Shown piece after piece: positions 62,225 through 64,000 of a stretch of DNA of 64,000 bases (positions within the stretch are counted from its first letter, which is position 1; each line of letters opens with the position of its first letter). Source of the stretch: Parasponia andersonii (taxonomy: Eukaryota; Streptophyta; Magnoliopsida; Rosales; Cannabaceae); the NCBI GenBank assembly GCA_002914805.1, contig JXTB01000197.1:305490-369489 (forward strand), read 5' to 3'. Position numbers and translations under genes: made by a program. The notes beneath the pieces were generated by a model. It did no database searches. It was not told the DNA's origin and worked only from the letters and a program-made list of their open reading frames with translations.

Positions 62225-64000
62225 TATCTAAAAAGAGTGTGCCCAACTAATTATGGCTTACTTTGACAACAAATGGTAAATTCCATCAGATTTGATCGTA
62301 GAGGAAACTCACTCTTTCTTGGAGGATAAATTCCAATTGAAGCTAAATTTGGTCATGTTATACATTTTAAATATCATATAACAGTAAAATATAATTAAAT
62401 AAATTACAACCATATTAAAACAAATAATAACTATGGAGAAATTAATCAAATAATATGAACAATTGATCACTTATCAAAATTTTCTCCTACTTAGACTTTG
62501 CTAGTCTCCAAGTAAAGCAAAATAATAATAATAATAATAATAAATAAATAAAGATCAATGAACAAACTGAACCTAATTGGATAGCACTATATGTCCCAAT
62601 TTTTGTACTAAATTTTTTTGTACCAACACATGTGACGTATAAGTTGTCACCATTAAATTGGTGTGTTAATATTTATTACAAATAAAATAAACTTTATCGC
62701 TAATTGAGTAGTGACAAATCACATGACGCATATGTTGGTATTAAAATTTAGATATAGAAGATAGTATTTCAAGGATTATCCAAACCTAAACTACCCTAAT
62801 TAAACAAACCTAACATTCTAGCTTTTCTTCTCTAGAACTGAAAAAGTTTTGTCTTTAAATACAAACCATAAAGATTATTAGAAAGTAAAGCGTTAGTCAT
62901 GAAAGTTAACTAAATGCAACAAATTTGGTCGAAGCATACGAAGTGCTTCCTTAATGATTAGTTTGATTAGGAGGAATAAATTAAGTGAATACCACTTTTT
63001 TTTCCTCATCAATTAAATCTATTATCATACCATTTTTTAAATAAATTTTTGACGAATTCTTGATGATCTTGACAAATTCTTGATGTCAGTGGTAATCTTG
63101 ACAGATTTTTAATGAATTCTTGACTAATTCTCTCTCAAAAGTGGTAGAATCTAATAATAACAGTAAATTTAGTCAAACATTTGAAAAAAGTGATAATTGT
63201 CTACTTAACCCGATTAGAAGACTATGGCAAATGGCCCAACTATTAAAGCCTAACAACAGGGGCCAAGCAGACCATAAAGTGCACCAATAATGCACTTATT
63301 TCAATGAAAACTGCTAAATATATTCTTTTTCTCGCTTTTTTTATACTCTCTAGTCTCATTTTCTGACATGTGGATTCTACTATCCACTTTAATATTTTAA
63401 TAATATAATAAATCATAGTGGAATCTACGTATCAAACAGTGAAATTAGGAAAGTGCAAAAAAGAATAAAAAAGAGAGTGTTACTAGTATTCCTTTATTGC
63501 AGTTTGTGTTGTTTTTTAAGACTTCATGTTTATTTGTTAGCATATTTTGGTACTTTGGCCCTCTTTGACAAAGAAGGAGAGATTATGATAATTGGGAATG
63601 TTCATGATCGGTCTGGATGGTCTAAATCGCCAATTCAGAAACCAATCCGAATGCTGTTTTAATACAATATCAACTAAATTTATATCATAATCATACTTCG
63701 TCTAAAATAGAAAGTCTAAATATAAAACGAAACCATAACATAGTTAAAAGCTACAACCAAATCGAAAGTTCTAATAAAGTTAAATTTTAGTTACAACTTA
63801 CAACCTAATCAAAATTAAATAGCAAACTTAAAATTTTTAATCTTAAATACATTATAATAACAAGACTTAAAGTCTAAAATATCATAAGAGTCTTAAGCAA
63901 CATAGTCTTAAATGAGCTAAAAGTAATCATTACTCAATTAGAATGAATGAGCTTAAATTTTTAACTATAATATACATATATATTTAAAAAATACATATAC
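62225..64000. other. AT-rich intergenic region to the window end
   Basis: No gene was supported. An AAT microsatellite lies at about 62520-62543. At 63045-63130 the phrase gacnaattcttgatg recurs four or so times as a short imperfect tandem repeat. The plus frame 63453-63662 has no recognisable domain. Confidence 0.55.

Overview
The window is nuclear DNA of a flowering plant, most likely a eudicot. It is AT-rich, has widely spaced genes with GT-AG introns, plant-only gene families (snakin/GASA, DUF620, TGD5), plant Ty3 and Ty1 retrotransposons and many small fold-back elements. The species cannot be named from the sequence. No tRNA or rRNA gene, CRISPR array or operon was seen.

Layout. 1-9.5 kb: one gene, a two-exon snakin-1-like antimicrobial peptide gene on the minus strand (1870-2366), then AT-rich DNA with fold-back elements, one of which (about 7021-7881) encloses a broken RNase H-like domain of non-LTR retrotransposon type. 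9560-18394: a complete but dead Ty3/gypsy element with long LTRs, a perfect 5-bp target duplication and an undersized N gap. 20.8-23.7 kb: a degenerate, internally deleted Ty1/copia element with gag remnants only. 25.0-25.8 kb: a large fold-back element.

Gene-rich part. A DUF620 gene (29236-31789, +), an ARM/TPR repeat protein gene (35825-38309, +), a damaged progesterone 5-beta-reductase/iridoid-synthase-like (PRISE/VEP1) gene (42045-43241, +), a TGD5-like chloroplast lipid-transfer gene (51229-53113, +), a cytochrome b5 gene (53630-54187, +) and a syntaxin-6-N-domain membrane protein gene (55047-57197, -). From memory of the Arabidopsis map, DUF620 - TGD5 - syntaxin/t-SNARE match the consecutive loci At1g27690 - At1g27695 - At1g27700. 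This looks like an old conserved block that has been expanded here by inserted genes, repeats and a segmental duplication (45.1-50.8 kb). Near the right end lies a short, stop-containing fragment of an Hsp90 co-chaperone AHA1 gene (about 62057-62224).

The genes do not form one pathway. TGD5 and cytochrome b5 both touch lipid metabolism at the ER/plastid interface, but I regard their adjacency as probably coincidental. I did not find a convincing undescribed system. The most useful leads are the damaged PRISE gene that has lost its cofactor motif, the RNase H remnant inside a TIR element, the rearranged 45-51 kb duplication, and the assembly scars inside the retrotransposon. All exon boundaries were placed by hand from splice consensus, reading phase and family knowledge.
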